From Corynebacterium frankenforstense (GTDB lineage: Bacteria > Actinomycetota > Actinomycetes > Mycobacteriales > Mycobacteriaceae), in NCBI RefSeq assembly GCF_030211955.1, contig NZ_JASODI010000006.1, positions 1-64,000 on the forward strand: DNA of 64,000 nt, read 5' to 3'. Both the position numbers and the translations under genes were made by a program. Below are positions 52,610 to 62,302 of this stretch, piece by piece (the stretch's first letter is position 1; each line of letters opens with the position of its first letter). The notes under the pieces are model-generated. The model was not told where the DNA came from. It ran no database searches and worked only from the letters and a program-made list of their open reading frames with translations.

Positions 52610-53916
52610 CGGCGGCCCTCGGACTCCGCGGCCCAGCCGCCCGGCTCCGGCCGGTACGGGTCATAGGCGCCGTAGGGGGCCGGGTACCGCTGGTGCGGAC
52701 CCGCCGGAGGCTGGCTGTAAGGACCTGCCGGGTGCTGGTTGTACGGCCCGGCGGGGTACGGCCCCTGCACAGGCTGACCAGGCGAAGGCTGCACCGGCTG
52801 ACCCGGCAGAGGCTGATCCGGTGCGGGCCGACCCGGCGCGCCCGGACCACCGATTTCCGACGCGCCCGGCGTCGGCTGCGTCCCCCACCCCGGCGCGCCC
52901 TGCGCGCCCGGCGCGGGGACGCCCTTACCGCCCCACCCGGCGCCCGGTGCGGGGAGCCCGGCCGCTGAAGCACCGGGGACACCGGGCCCGACCGCCGGAG
53001 CACCGGGAGCACCGCCCGCCGGGGCACCCGGCCCGGGGACACCGGGCCCCGGCACCTGCGCCCGCTGCCGCGCACGCCGGCGCATGCTGCCGTCGTAGTG
53101 CCACGGGCGGGCCTCCCGGTCCGCCCGGCCAAGCAGGTGCCCGCGCCACATCAGCCCGATGAACAGCGGGTAGCCCACCAGCGCGACCGCGATGTAGACG
53201 GCGATCTGCGCCGGGATCGAGCCGGTCATCATGTTCCAGCAGAAGTGCAGGGCGAATCCGGCGCCCACCCACGCGCACGCCGCGCCCCACCGCCGGGCGG
53301 TGCTCAGACGGGCGTCGAAAAGCGCCACGCCGATGCCCCAGCCGGCCAGGCCAGTGAACATCACGTGCAGGCCGGGGCCGAAGACCACGCGCAGCAGCCA
53401 CATCCCCAGGGTGCCCTCGACGTCGGTGTTCGGGTCGAGCATCGCGCCGAAGCTGGCGTAGAGGGCGTTCTCGTAGGTCTCGAAGCCGAGGCCCACCAGC
53501 GCGCCGGTGACCAGCCCGTGCCAGGGGCGGTCCACGCCGCGGAAGCTGAGCAGGATCACGGCCACGGCGGCGGACTTGAGGATCTCCTCCGGGTAGGCGC
53601 CGCCGAAGGACATGTTCACCGCGTCCCAGCCGAGCTTGGTCACCACCGAGGAGATCGGCCCGGCCCACGGCAGCACGGCCGTGGCGATACCGATGCCGCT
53701 GGCCACGCAGGCGAACGCCCAGCCGAAGCCGGCCGCGGGCCAGTGGGCGAGCAGGCGCAGCAGCAGGATCCACGCGGCCATGTAGACCGCGCCGAGCGGC
53801 AGGCTCAGCAACAGCCCGGGCGGCGACATGATCCCGCTGGGTACCAGCAGCAGCGCGGAGACGGGCACCGTGACAATCACGAGCACCCACAGGGTGATCT
53901 GGAAGAGCCTGCTCAT
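52606..53916 (-). CDS. PrsW-family intramembrane metalloprotease with proline-rich tail
   Basis: The 436-residue protein has eight or so membrane spans with the PrsW signatures GAYPEEILKSAAVAVI, GFETYENALYASFG and HFCWNMMTG, whose Glu and His residues form the metal site. In Bacillus, PrsW cleaves an anti-sigma factor; the substrate here is unknown. The C-terminal 150 residues are low-complexity Pro/Gly/Ala and look cytoplasmic. It overlaps by 4 bp with the upstream 285-residue gene, so the two are probably co-translated. It is convergent with emb. Confidence 0.85.
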   Translation of the reverse strand: MSRLFQITLWVLVIVTVPVSALLLVPSGIMSPPGLLLSLPLGAVYMAAWILLLRLLAHWPAAGFGWAFACVASGIGIATAVLPWAGPISSVVTKLGWDAVNMSFGGAYPEEILKSAAVAVILLSFRGVDRPWHGLVTGALVGLGFETYENALYASFGAMLDPNTDVEGTLGMWLLRVVFGPGLHVMFTGLAGWGIGVALFDARLSTARRWGAACAWVGAGFALHFCWNMMTGSIPAQIAVYIAVALVGYPLFIGLMWRGHLLGRADREARPWHYDGSMRRRARQRAQVPGPGVPGPGAPAGGAPGAPAVGPGVPGASAAGLPAPGAGWGGKGVPAPGAQGAPGWGTQPTPGASEIGGPGAPGRPAPDQPLPGQPVQPSPGQPVQGPYPAGPYNQHPAGPYSQPPAGPHQRYPAPYGAYDPYRPEPGGWAAESEGRR

Positions 53917-54770
53917 GCGCGCACCTCCTCGGCGGCGGCGCCCGCGCGGTGCACTCCCGCGCGGACGGCGGCGGCGCCCGCGCGGCCCGCACCGGCACCC
54001 GCCGCGTCGTAGAAACTGCCCCGGTGGTCGGAGAGATCGGGGAGATCGGGCACGCCCGAGCGTTCCTCGCGCCCCGGAAGCTCGGAGCCGGAGCCGCCGG
54101 GGCCGGCTCCGGGCCTGCCCAGCGCGTTGAGCTCCGCCTGCGCCTCGGCCGGGATCTCCCCGCCACCGAGCGCGCGCCAGACCGGCGCCACGAGCCGCGC
54201 GGCGTCGTCGCCCTCGACGACGGCGACGAGCATCGGGTCCGGGTCGTCCGCGCCGGCGCCCTCGCCGCGCGCGTCGGGGTCAATCATGGCCACGCCGACC
54301 ACGGGTTCCTCGGAGGAGACCGCCATGCCGAAGCGCCCGTCCCAGTGCACCTCGACGTCGGCGAAGTCGAAGATGACGTTCTGCGACAGCGCCCGCATCG
54401 CGCGGCGCACCGACCGGTCGGCGTCGCGGTAGCCCTCGGCGGCCATCATGTCGATGCGCTCCCCGCCGCAGTTGTAGGCGGCGCCCGAGAGCGACTCCAT
54501 GTCGGCCTCGCAGATCATCGTCTGGCCGGTGGCCGGGTCCTCGACGGGCAGCTCCCAGTCGAAGCCCTCGGCGCTCAGGACCACCTCGTCGTCGGCGTCG
54601 GCCTCGGGGAGGGCGAGGTCGAGGACGAAGGGGACGATCAGGGTCAGTGCCAGCAGCCCGGTCAGCAGCCACCATGCCCGGTACGGAGGTACGGGGCCGA
54701 GCCGCCAGGCGCGCGGATCGGCGATGGCCGCCCGCTCCCCCGGACTCACGCGCGGTGCCGTCAGTTGCAT
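53913..54770 (-). CDS. Membrane-anchored protein of unknown function, coupled to prsW-like gene
   Basis: The 285-residue protein has a cytoplasmic N-terminus of 30 residues and one membrane span, AWWLLTGLLALTLIVPFVLDLAL. An extracytoplasmic domain follows with two cysteines (TMICEADMESLSGAAYNCGGERID) that could form a disulfide. The C-terminus is Gly/Ala-rich. Its overlap with the prsW-like gene suggests it may be the protease's substrate or partner; that is only inferred from location. Divergent from the M13 peptidase gene. Confidence 0.65.
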   Translation of the reverse strand: MQLTAPRVSPGERAAIADPRAWRLGPVPPYRAWWLLTGLLALTLIVPFVLDLALPEADADDEVVLSAEGFDWELPVEDPATGQTMICEADMESLSGAAYNCGGERIDMMAAEGYRDADRSVRRAMRALSQNVIFDFADVEVHWDGRFGMAVSSEEPVVGVAMIDPDARGEGAGADDPDPMLVAVVEGDDAARLVAPVWRALGGGEIPAEAQAELNALGRPGAGPGGSGSELPGREERSGVPDLPDLSDHRGSFYDAAGAGAGRAGAAAVRAGVHRAGAAAEEVRA

Positions 54771-54820
54771 GGCGCCCAGGCTACGCGAGGCCCCCCACCA
54801 CCCGCTCTATGGTGGACGCC

Positions 54821-56758
54821 ATGAACGATCTCTACCACTACGTCAACGGGCCGTGGATCGCGCGGCACACCATCCCCGCCGACCGCGGCGTCGACGGCAC
54901 CTTCCACGCGCTTCGCGACGCCGCCGAGGCCGACGTCCGCGACATCCTCACCGCCGACGAGGGCCTGCCGGGGCGCCTGTTCGCCTCCTTCATGGACACC
55001 GAGGGCGTCAACGCCGCCGGTGTGACGCCCCTGGCGCCGGAGCTGAAGAAGATTGACGACGCCGCGTCGGCCCCGGCGTTGGCGCGCGTGCTCGGCGAGC
55101 TGGACCGGGTGGGCGGCAGCGCCCCGGTCGGCTTCTGGGTGGAGAAGGACTCCGGCGGCGAGGAGGCCCTGGCCTACCTGGTGCAGGCCGGACTCGGCCT
55201 GCCGGACGAGGCCTACTACCGCGAGGAGGCGCACGCCAAGACGCTGCGCCGTTACCGCGGGCACGTCGAGCGCATGCTCGGCTTCCTCGACGGCGTGGAC
55301 GCCGCCGCGGCCGCCGACGCCGCGAAGCGCGTCGTGGACCTCGAGACCGAGATCGCGGCCGGCCACTGGGACGTGGTCGCCTCGCGCGACGCCGTCAAGA
55401 CCTACAACCCGACCGAGTTCGCCGAGCTGCCCGAGGTGGTGCGCGAGATGCTCGCCGGCGGTGGGCTGCCGGAGCACCGCATCGTGGTGATGATGCCGAG
55501 CTACCTCGAGCACCTCGCCGGGCTGTTCACCGACGAGCGCCTGGACGACTGGAAGCTGTGGGCGCGCTGGGCGCTACTGCGCGCGAGCGCCGGGGTGCTC
55601 TCCGAGGAGATCTCGGCGGCCAACTTCGACTTCTACGGCCGCGTACTCTCCGGCGCGGAGGAGCAGCGCGCGCGCTGGAAGCGCGGCGCGGGCCTGGCCG
55701 AGCAGATGGTCGGCCAGGAGATCGGCAAGAAGTTCGTCGACGAGCACTTCCCGGCCTCCTCGAAGGAGCGCATGCTGGGCCTGGTCGACGAGCTGGTCGC
55801 CGCCTACCGCGAGCGCGTCAGCCAGCTGGAGTGGATGACCCCGGCGACCCGCGAGCGCGCCCTGGAGAAGCTGGGCCTGTTCCGCGCGAAGATCGGCTAC
55901 CCGGACAACTGGCGCAGCTACGAGGGCCTGGAGTTCTCGGACAAGGGCGCCGACCTGGTAGCCAACACCCGCAAGGCCGCGGCGTTCAACCACGACTTCG
56001 AGGTGACCAAGATCGGCAAGCCGGCGGACCGCGACGAGTGGGTGACCACCCCGCAGACCGTCAACGCCTTCTACAACCCGGTGGTCAACGACATCACCTT
56101 CCCGGCGGCGATCCTGCGCCCACCGTTCTTCGACCCGGAGGCCGACGCCGCCGAGAACTTCGGCGCGATCGGTGCCGTGATCGGCCACGAGATCGGCCAC
56201 GGCTTCGACGATCAGGGCTCGCGCTACGACGGCCACGGCAACCTGAACTCCTGGTGGACCGACGAGGACCGCGAGGCGTTCACGAAGCTGACCAACCGGC
56301 TGGTCGAGCAGTTCGACGGGCTGGTGCCCACCGAACTCAAGGAGGCCGGCATCGAGTCCGGCGGGGTCAACGGCTCGTTCACGCTGGGCGAGAACATCGG
56401 TGACCTCGGCGGCCTGGGCATCGCGGTGGTGGCCTACCTGCGCCATCTCAAGGCCGAGGGTGTCTCCCCGGAGGAGACCGAGAAGAAGGCCTTCGAGGTC
56501 TCGGACGCGGACCCGGAGATCGCCGGGCGCAGCTTCGACGGCCTGCAGCGGCTCTTCCTGGCGTGGGCGCGCGTGTGGCGCACGGCGATCCGCCCGGAGA
56601 TGGCCACGCAGTACCTGGCCATCGACCCGCACTCGCCGGCGGAGTTCCGCTGCAACGTCATCGCGGCCAACATCGACGAGTTCTACGAGGCCTTCCCCGA
56701 GGTCGGCGAGGACAACCCGATGTACGTCGCCCCCGAGCGGCGCGTCACAATTTGGTGA
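54821..56758 (+). CDS. M13-family zinc metallopeptidase (neprilysin-like)
   Basis: The 645-residue protein has the M13 signatures: NAFYNP for substrate binding, HEIGHGFDD with the zinc histidines and catalytic Glu, and GENIGDLGG with the third zinc ligand. It begins MNDLYHYVNGPWIARHTIPADRG with no signal peptide, so it is probably cytoplasmic, like mycobacterial Zmp1. An upstream ATG at 54809 is in frame. An exact copy of the dispersed motif lies inside it (55052-55066), read as KIDDAAS. A further motif copy starts just past the stop codon. Confidence 0.94.
   Translation: MNDLYHYVNGPWIARHTIPADRGVDGTFHALRDAAEADVRDILTADEGLPGRLFASFMDTEGVNAAGVTPLAPELKKIDDAASAPALARVLGELDRVGGSAPVGFWVEKDSGGEEALAYLVQAGLGLPDEAYYREEAHAKTLRRYRGHVERMLGFLDGVDAAAAADAAKRVVDLETEIAAGHWDVVASRDAVKTYNPTEFAELPEVVREMLAGGGLPEHRIVVMMPSYLEHLAGLFTDERLDDWKLWARWALLRASAGVLSEEISAANFDFYGRVLSGAEEQRARWKRGAGLAEQMVGQEIGKKFVDEHFPASSKERMLGLVDELVAAYRERVSQLEWMTPATRERALEKLGLFRAKIGYPDNWRSYEGLEFSDKGADLVANTRKAAAFNHDFEVTKIGKPADRDEWVTTPQTVNAFYNPVVNDITFPAAILRPPFFDPEADAAENFGAIGAVIGHEIGHGFDDQGSRYDGHGNLNSWWTDEDREAFTKLTNRLVEQFDGLVPTELKEAGIESGGVNGSFTLGENIGDLGGLGIAVVAYLRHLKAEGVSPEETEKKAFEVSDADPEIAGRSFDGLQRLFLAWARVWRTAIRPEMATQYLAIDPHSPAEFRCNVIAANIDEFYEAFPEVGEDNPMYVAPERRVTIW
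55052..55066 (+). repeat. Dispersed 15-bp motif, exact copy in peptidase gene
   Basis: Exact ATTGACGACGCCGCG within the M13 peptidase coding region. Confidence 0.75.
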
Positions 56759-56764
56759 CCGTCG

Positions 56765-56779
56765 CTTGACGACGTCGCG
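56765..56779 (+). repeat. Dispersed 15-bp motif, variant
   Basis: CTTGACGACGTCGCG, 6 bp past the stop codon of the M13 peptidase gene. Confidence 0.65.
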
Positions 56780-56863
56780 CCGCACCCGCCGTGCGCACCG
56801 CGCGGCGTCGCGCGCGTGACGACGCTCCGCACGTGACGGCGCTCCGCACCGTCACCTATAGAT

Positions 56864-56904
56864 AAGGAGGCCGCCGATCCCGAACCGGGACCGGCGGCCT
56901 CCTT
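56864..56904. terminator. Bidirectional terminator between peptidase and acyl-CoA oxidase genes
   Basis: AAGGAGGCCGCCG pairs perfectly with CGGCGGCCTCCTT around a 15-base loop. The two genes converge on it. Confidence 0.85.
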
Positions 56905-56948
56905 GTCTGTTCTCCGGCGGCGGCGCGTCAGCACCGCCGCGCGGGTGT

Positions 56949-59087
56949 TTACTCGGCCGCCTGGCGCCCCGCGGCGTCGTCACCCGACACCTCGCGGTTG
57001 GGCACGCGGTCGGCGACGCCGGCGCTGGCGGCCAGGTCCGCGGCGATCTCCTCGCGGTTCTGCTCCGGCACGCCCTCGACGCCGGCGCGGGTGGTCAGCA
57101 TCGGCACGTCGAGGACCACGTCCGGCACCCCGAAGCCGTCGACGAGCTGCTCGGCCCAGGGGCCCAGCGAGTCGACCAGGTCGTTGACCGCAGCGCGCGC
57201 GGCGGAGATCCGGCCGCCGACGAGCACGTTCTTCTCCTGGTACCAGCCCGAGTTCTTCAGTATGGTGTCCAGCGCGAAGAGCTGGCGGATCTGCTCGAAG
57301 ACCTTGCGCAGCAGGGAGTCCTCCGGCAGGTCGTCCATGTCGGCCTCGGCCTCGAGGAGCGCCTCGAGCAGCAGGGTGTCCACGCGCGCCCAGGCGCAGT
57401 CGATGAGGTGGTCCTGGGCCTTGTCCACGACCTCGGCGGCCTCGGCCAGCGGCAGGTCCTTGGCCGTCCGCAGGCGGCGCCCCAGCGCGCGCAGCATGTT
57501 CTGCTCGCGCTCCTGGAAGAGCTTGAGCTGGTAGGACGCGTTGAACAGCGAGTTCTCGTCGTTGCGGCTGATGCTCTCGACCCAGTTCTGCACGGTCAGC
57601 GGGATCGGGGTGCGCTTGCGCAGGATCTCGCTGACGCTGTCGACGCCGAACTTGACGATGTCGATGCCCGACAGCCCGGACATCTCGCGCGAGTAGGCGG
57701 TGATGATCTCCTTGCCCACCAGCTGCGCGAGCACCGTGTTGTCGCCCTCGAAGGTGACGAAGACGTCGGCGTCCGCACGGAAGGTGGTCAGCAGGTTCTC
57801 GGCCATGTAGCCTGCGCCGCCGCAGGCCTCGCGGGCCTCCTGGATGGCGTCCATGGCGTGGGCGGTGTTGGCGATCTTGACGGCCGCGGCGCGCGACTCG
57901 AACTCGCGCTGCTTCCACAGGTCCTCGCCGGTGCGGTTGACCGTCTCGGTGTCGCGCAGGCGCTCGTCGGCGGTCTTGATCAGCTGGTTCTGCAGCAGCG
58001 CCAGCGCGTAGGAGCGCGCGATGCGCGGGATGAGGCGGCGGCGGTGCTGGCGGTGGCCGATCAGGAGCCGCTCCTTGCCGGGCACCGTCTCGAATTGACG
58101 ACGCCGCGTCGCGTACTTCGTGGCGATGGCCAGCGCCGAGCGCGTGGCGGCGCCGGCGGCGGCGCCGACCGCGATGCGGCCGCGGATCAGCGTGCCGAGC
58201 ATGGTGAAGAAGCGGCGGTTGTCCGACTCGATCGAGGAGGTGTAGTGGCCCTTCTCGTCGACGTCGCCGAAGCGGTTGAGCAGGTTCTCGCGCGGCACGC
58301 GCACGTGGTCGAACTTCAGGGTGCCGTTGTCGACGCCGTTGAGGCCGCCCTTGTGGCCGTTGTCCTCGATGGTCACGCCCGGCAGGGGGTTTCCGGCTCC
58401 GTCGCGGATCGGCACGATGAAGCAGTGCACGCCGCGGGACTCCTCGCTCTCCGGGGTGTAGAGCTGGGCGAAGACGGCGGCGATGGAGCCGTGCTTGGCG
58501 GCGTTGCCCAGGTAGGTCTTCTCCGAGGAGGGCGTCGGTGAGTGGATGTCGAACTCGCCGGTGGCCGGGTCGAAGTGGGCGGTGGTCTCCAGGTCGCGGA
58601 CGTTGGAGCCGTGGCCGCGCTCGGTCATGGCGAAGGCGCCGAGCAGCTTCAGGTCGATGGTGTCCTGCACGTACTGGCGGTGGCGCTCGGTGCCGAGGGC
58701 GTCGACGGCACCGCCCCACAGACCCCACTGCACGCCGGCCTTGACCATGAGCTGCAGGTTGACCCCGCCGATCATCTCGAGGCTGGTGAGCATGTTGCCG
58801 TTCTCGCCCTGGCCGCCGTTGGCCACGGAGAAGGCGCCGGACTGGATGCCGGTGGCGCCCATGGCCTTGACCTGGCCGAGCAGGCGCTCGCGCTGCTCGT
58901 CGAGGCTGAGGTGCGGGGCCGGCAGGAGGTCCGGGTTGTTGATGGTCTCGCGCACCTCGCGGCGCAGGCGGGCCCAGGGGCCGTCGAGGATGGCGCGCAG
59001 ACCGCGGCCGATCTTGTCATCGGTCTCGGTGGGCAGGACGGCCGGGCTACCGGACTCGGGCTTGGCCGTGGTAATTTTGTTACTCAT
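56949..59087 (-). CDS. Acyl-CoA oxidase/dehydrogenase (ACOX type)
   Basis: This 712-residue flavoenzyme introduces the alpha-beta double bond in acyl-CoA. FAMTERGHGSNVRDLETTA binds FAD and substrate, and the catalytic glutamate is in VFVTFEGDNTVLAQLVGKEI, the acyl-CoA oxidase version of the site. Length matches the ACOX group (about 650-720) rather than the 380-residue FadE dehydrogenases. Start at 59087: AAAGGA lies 7 nt upstream. Together with the next three genes it forms a fatty-acid turnover block equivalent to mycobacterial fadE5-fadA2-fabG4-htdX. An exact dispersed-motif copy (58094-58108) lies inside it, read in a different frame from other coding copies. Confidence 0.92.
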   Translation of the reverse strand: MSNKITTAKPESGSPAVLPTETDDKIGRGLRAILDGPWARLRREVRETINNPDLLPAPHLSLDEQRERLLGQVKAMGATGIQSGAFSVANGGQGENGNMLTSLEMIGGVNLQLMVKAGVQWGLWGGAVDALGTERHRQYVQDTIDLKLLGAFAMTERGHGSNVRDLETTAHFDPATGEFDIHSPTPSSEKTYLGNAAKHGSIAAVFAQLYTPESEESRGVHCFIVPIRDGAGNPLPGVTIEDNGHKGGLNGVDNGTLKFDHVRVPRENLLNRFGDVDEKGHYTSSIESDNRRFFTMLGTLIRGRIAVGAAAGAATRSALAIATKYATRRRQFETVPGKERLLIGHRQHRRRLIPRIARSYALALLQNQLIKTADERLRDTETVNRTGEDLWKQREFESRAAAVKIANTAHAMDAIQEAREACGGAGYMAENLLTTFRADADVFVTFEGDNTVLAQLVGKEIITAYSREMSGLSGIDIVKFGVDSVSEILRKRTPIPLTVQNWVESISRNDENSLFNASYQLKLFQEREQNMLRALGRRLRTAKDLPLAEAAEVVDKAQDHLIDCAWARVDTLLLEALLEAEADMDDLPEDSLLRKVFEQIRQLFALDTILKNSGWYQEKNVLVGGRISAARAAVNDLVDSLGPWAEQLVDGFGVPDVVLDVPMLTTRAGVEGVPEQNREEIAADLAASAGVADRVPNREVSGDDAAGRQAAE
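58094..58108 (+). repeat. Dispersed 15-bp motif, exact copy in oxidase gene
   Basis: Exact ATTGACGACGCCGCG on the plus strand, within the minus-strand acyl-CoA oxidase gene, where it is read through RRRQFE. Confidence 0.75.
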
Positions 59088-59312
59088 AACATAGTCCTTT
59101 CCTCGTGTGCTATGGCTCACCCTAAAGGAGCCGACACTCCCCTGTCATGGAAAAACGAATAACGATTCGGTTGAGGACACCCGGTCCGACCCCGCCCCGG
59201 CGCGGCCCGGCATGGCCCGGCGCGGAGGCGCACCGCCGCGCGAGGCGGCCGGCACGTCCCGGCGCGGCCCGGCACTCGAGGCCGGCGCGCGAGGCCGGGG
59301 CGGTGGCGCGGG

Positions 59313-60611
59313 TCAGCGCTCCAGGATGGCGACGATGCCCTGGCCGCCGGCGGCGCAGATGCTGACCAGGGTGCGGCCGCCGCCGCTCTCCTCGAGCGTC
59401 TTCGCGGCGGTGGCCAGGATGCGCCCGCCGGTGGCGGCGAAGGGGTGGCCGGCGGCCAGCGAGGAGCCCTTGACATTGAGCTTGGCGCGGTCGATGGAGC
59501 CCAGCGCGCCGTCGAGACCCAGGCACCCGCGGCAGTACTCGTCGGACTCCCAGGCGGACAGGGTGGCCAGGACCTGGGAGGCGAAGGCCTCGTGGATCTC
59601 GTAGAAGTCGAAGTCCTGCAGGCTCAGACCGTTGCGCTCGAGCATGCGCGGCACGGCGTAGGTCGGGGCCATCAGCAGGCCGTCGGGGCCGTGGACGAAG
59701 TCGACCGCGGCGATCTCGGTGTCGACCAGGTAGGCACGCACCGGGATGTTGTGCTGCTCCGCCCATTCCTCGCTGGCCAGCAGGGCCACCGAGGCGCCGT
59801 CGGTCAGCGGGGTCGAGTTGCCGGCGGTCATGGTCGTCTGCGCACCGTGGCGCTCGGCGTCCTTCTTGCCGAAGACCGGCTTGAGCTTGGCCAGCTTCTC
59901 CGTGTCGGAGTCCGGGCGGAGGTTGGTGTCGCGCTGCACGCCGAGAAACGGGGTCAGCAGGTCAGAGAAGAATCCGGCCTCGTAGGCGGCGGCGAGGTTA
60001 CGGTGCGAGGCGACGGCCAGCTCGTCCTGGGCCTGGCGCGTGATGCCGAACTCGCGGGCGGTGATCGCGGCGTGCTCGCCCATCGACAGCCCGGTGCGCG
60101 GCTCGCCGTTCTGCGGCTGCTCGGGCGCCAGCTGCTTCGGGCGGATCGAGCCGACGAGCTTGAGCTTGTCCGCGGTGGACTTGGCGGTGGTCAGCTTGAT
60201 CAGGGTACGGCGCAGCTCGTCGCCGACGGCCAGCGGGGCGTCCGAGGTGGTGTCCACACCGCCGGCCAGGCCGGCCTCGATGCGGCCGCGGGCGATCGCG
60301 TCCGCCACGGAGACGGCGGCGGCCAGGCCGGTGCCGCAGGCCTGCTGGACGTCCATGGCCGGGGTCTGCGAGCTCAGCGCAGAGCCGAGCACGCACTCGC
60401 GGGTGAGGTTGAAGTCGCGGGAGTGCTTGAGCACGGCGCCCGCGACGACCATGCCGAGGCGCTCGTCTTGCAGGCCGTAGCGGGCGACGAGCCCGTCGAT
60501 GGCGGCGGTGAGCATGTCCTGGTTGGAGGCGTCGGCGTACTCGCGGTTGGAGCGCGCGAAGGGGATGCGGTTGCCGCCGAGGACGGCGACGCGGCGGGTG
60601 GAGGTGATCAT
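59313..60611 (-). CDS. fadA2: Acetyl-CoA acetyltransferase/thiolase (FadA2-like)
   Basis: Thiolase that cleaves or forms beta-ketoacyl-CoA. The 432-residue protein has the nucleophile Cys in VQQACGTGL, a YEIHEAFA loop, the His in [13 protein letters not shown] and the second Cys in CAAGGQG. GAGGAG precedes the ATG at 60611. The gene is divergent from fabG4; the shared gap of about 290 bp should hold both promoters. Confidence 0.95.
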   Translation of the reverse strand: MITSTRRVAVLGGNRIPFARSNREYADASNQDMLTAAIDGLVARYGLQDERLGMVVAGAVLKHSRDFNLTRECVLGSALSSQTPAMDVQQACGTGLAAAVSVADAIARGRIEAGLAGGVDTTSDAPLAVGDELRRTLIKLTTAKSTADKLKLVGSIRPKQLAPEQPQNGEPRTGLSMGEHAAITAREFGITRQAQDELAVASHRNLAAAYEAGFFSDLLTPFLGVQRDTNLRPDSDTEKLAKLKPVFGKKDAERHGAQTTMTAGNSTPLTDGASVALLASEEWAEQHNIPVRAYLVDTEIAAVDFVHGPDGLLMAPTYAVPRMLERNGLSLQDFDFYEIHEAFASQVLATLSAWESDEYCRGCLGLDGALGSIDRAKLNVKGSSLAAGHPFAATGGRILATAAKTLEESGGGRTLVSICAAGGQGIVAILER

Positions 60612-60901
60612 GGTGTACTCCTCGGTTGTCGTGGCCGCGGTTTTCCCGCGGGGCGTTCCCGGGGAATGATCGCACACTCCGACGTGGCGTGTGCAACTTT
60701 TCTTTTTTGATTTGGCTTGCGCCACACTTGCCGCTGCTACGGTGTAGCCGAACCGTGCAGCGGCACCGGCGCCCCGGGCCCGCCCGGGCGCCGCACGCTG
60801 CACCGTGCACCGACACCTACAAGACAGAAACCACCTGGGTCCAGGACCGCCGGGTCCGACTCCACACGAGTACAGCACCACCGACCAAGGGAGCCAACAC
60901 C
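60612..60901. promoter_or_regulatory. Divergent promoter region between thiolase and fabG4
   Basis: An AT-rich core, CTTTTCTTTTTTGATTTGG (60697-60715), is flanked by GTGTGCAA and TTGCGCCACAC, a partial inverted repeat that could be a regulator site. On the minus strand TTGCAC is followed 16 bp later by TGCGAT, a plausible promoter for the thiolase. The plus strand has TTGGCT then TGCTAC at 17 bp. All of this was judged by eye. Confidence 0.4.
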
Positions 60902-62299
60902 ATGCCGAAGTCCGGACTGCTCGAACAGTTCATCAACTCCCCGCTCGCCGCCAAGGCCGGCGTGCCGCAGGGCGAGAAGCTGCGCCGCCACGCCCCGGGC
61001 GAGCCCGCCCTCGACGGCCCCGTCGTCATCGGCGGCGACGGCCGGCTGGCCGGCGGCCTGCGCGACCTGCTCGGCGGCGACTACCAGTACCTCTCCGCCG
61101 AGGCCGACACCAAGCGCGCCGCCCTCGTCTTCGACGCCACCGGCATCACCCGCCCCGAGGACCTCGAGGCCCTCTACGACTTCTTCCACCCGCAGCTGCG
61201 CAAGGTCGCCCCCTGCGCCCGCCTCGTCGTCCTCGGCACCACCCCCGAGGCCACCGCGGACATCGACGAGCGCATCGCCCAGCGCGCCCTCGAGGGCTTC
61301 ACCCGCTCGCTGGCCAAGGAGCTGCGCCGAGGCGCCACCTGCCAGCTCGTCTACACCGACCCGGCGCTCCGCGCCGGGTCCGCCGCCACGGGTGCGGGAA
61401 CCGGCGAGGGCGGGGCGCACGCGGCGTCGGCAAGCGGACTCGCCCCGCTGGCCTCCACGCTGCGCTTCCTGCTCTCCGGCAAGTCCGCCTTCGTCGACGG
61501 GCAGGTCATCCGCGTCGGCGCGCAGGCCGCCGAGGAGCCCGCCGACTGGGAACGCCCGCTCGAGGGACGCGTCGCCGTGGTCACCGGTGCGGCCCGCGGC
61601 ATCGGCGCGACCATCGCCGAGGTGCTCGCCCGCGACGGCGCGCGCGTGGTCTGCGTCGACATCCCCGCCGCCGGTGAGGGCCTTGCCAACACCGCCAACA
61701 AGGTCAAGGGCACCGCGCTGCCGCTCGACGTGACCGCCGACGACGCCGCCGAGGTGATCGCCGAGCACGTGCGCGAGCGCTTCGACGCCCCGATCGACAC
61801 CATCGTGCACAACGCCGGTGTGACCCGCGACAAGCTGCTGGCCAACATGAACGAGGGCCAGTGGAAGATGGTGCAGAACATCAACCTCGTCGCCCCCGTG
61901 CGCATCACCGAGGCCCTGCTCGAGGCCGGTGCGCTCTCCGAGTCCGCGCGCGTGGTCGGCGTCTCCTCGATGGCCGGCATCTCCGGCAACCGCGGCCAGA
62001 CCAACTACGCGACCACCAAGGCCGGCGTGATCGGGCTGGTCGACGCCCTCTCCGGCAAGTTCGCCGAGACCGGCGCGGGCCTGACCGTCAACGCCGTGGC
62101 CCCCGGCTTCATCGAGACCGCCATGACCGCCGCGATGCCGCTCGGCCCGCGCGAGGTCGGCCGGCGCATCAACTCGCTGCAGCAGGGCGGCCAGACCGTC
62201 GACGTCGCCGAGACCATCGCGTACTTCGCCGCCCCGGCCTCGGCCGCGGTCAGCGGCAACACCGTGCGCGTGTGCGGCCAGAACATGATGGGGGCGTAG
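60902..62299 (+). CDS. fabG4: High-molecular-weight beta-ketoacyl reductase FabG4
   Basis: FabG4 is a two-domain short-chain dehydrogenase that reduces beta-ketoacyl-CoA. The 465-residue protein has a flavodoxin-like N-terminal domain (residues 1-210) and a C-terminal FabG domain. The latter has [21 protein letters not shown]-type [15 protein letters not shown] with the catalytic Ser, and the YATTKAG pair. A Gly/Ala insert of about 20 residues in the N-terminal domain holds a dispersed-motif variant (61420-61434). The MaoC-like gene follows after 3 bp. Confidence 0.93.
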   Translation: MPKSGLLEQFINSPLAAKAGVPQGEKLRRHAPGEPALDGPVVIGGDGRLAGGLRDLLGGDYQYLSAEADTKRAALVFDATGITRPEDLEALYDFFHPQLRKVAPCARLVVLGTTPEATADIDERIAQRALEGFTRSLAKELRRGATCQLVYTDPALRAGSAATGAGTGEGGAHAASASGLAPLASTLRFLLSGKSAFVDGQVIRVGAQAAEEPADWERPLEGRVAVVTGAARGIGATIAEVLARDGARVVCVDIPAAGEGLANTANKVKGTALPLDVTADDAAEVIAEHVRERFDAPIDTIVHNAGVTRDKLLANMNEGQWKMVQNINLVAPVRITEALLEAGALSESARVVGVSSMAGISGNRGQTNYATTKAGVIGLVDALSGKFAETGAGLTVNAVAPGFIETAMTAAMPLGPREVGRRINSLQQGGQTVDVAETIAYFAAPASAAVSGNTVRVCGQNMMGA

Positions 62300-62302
62300 A
62301 AC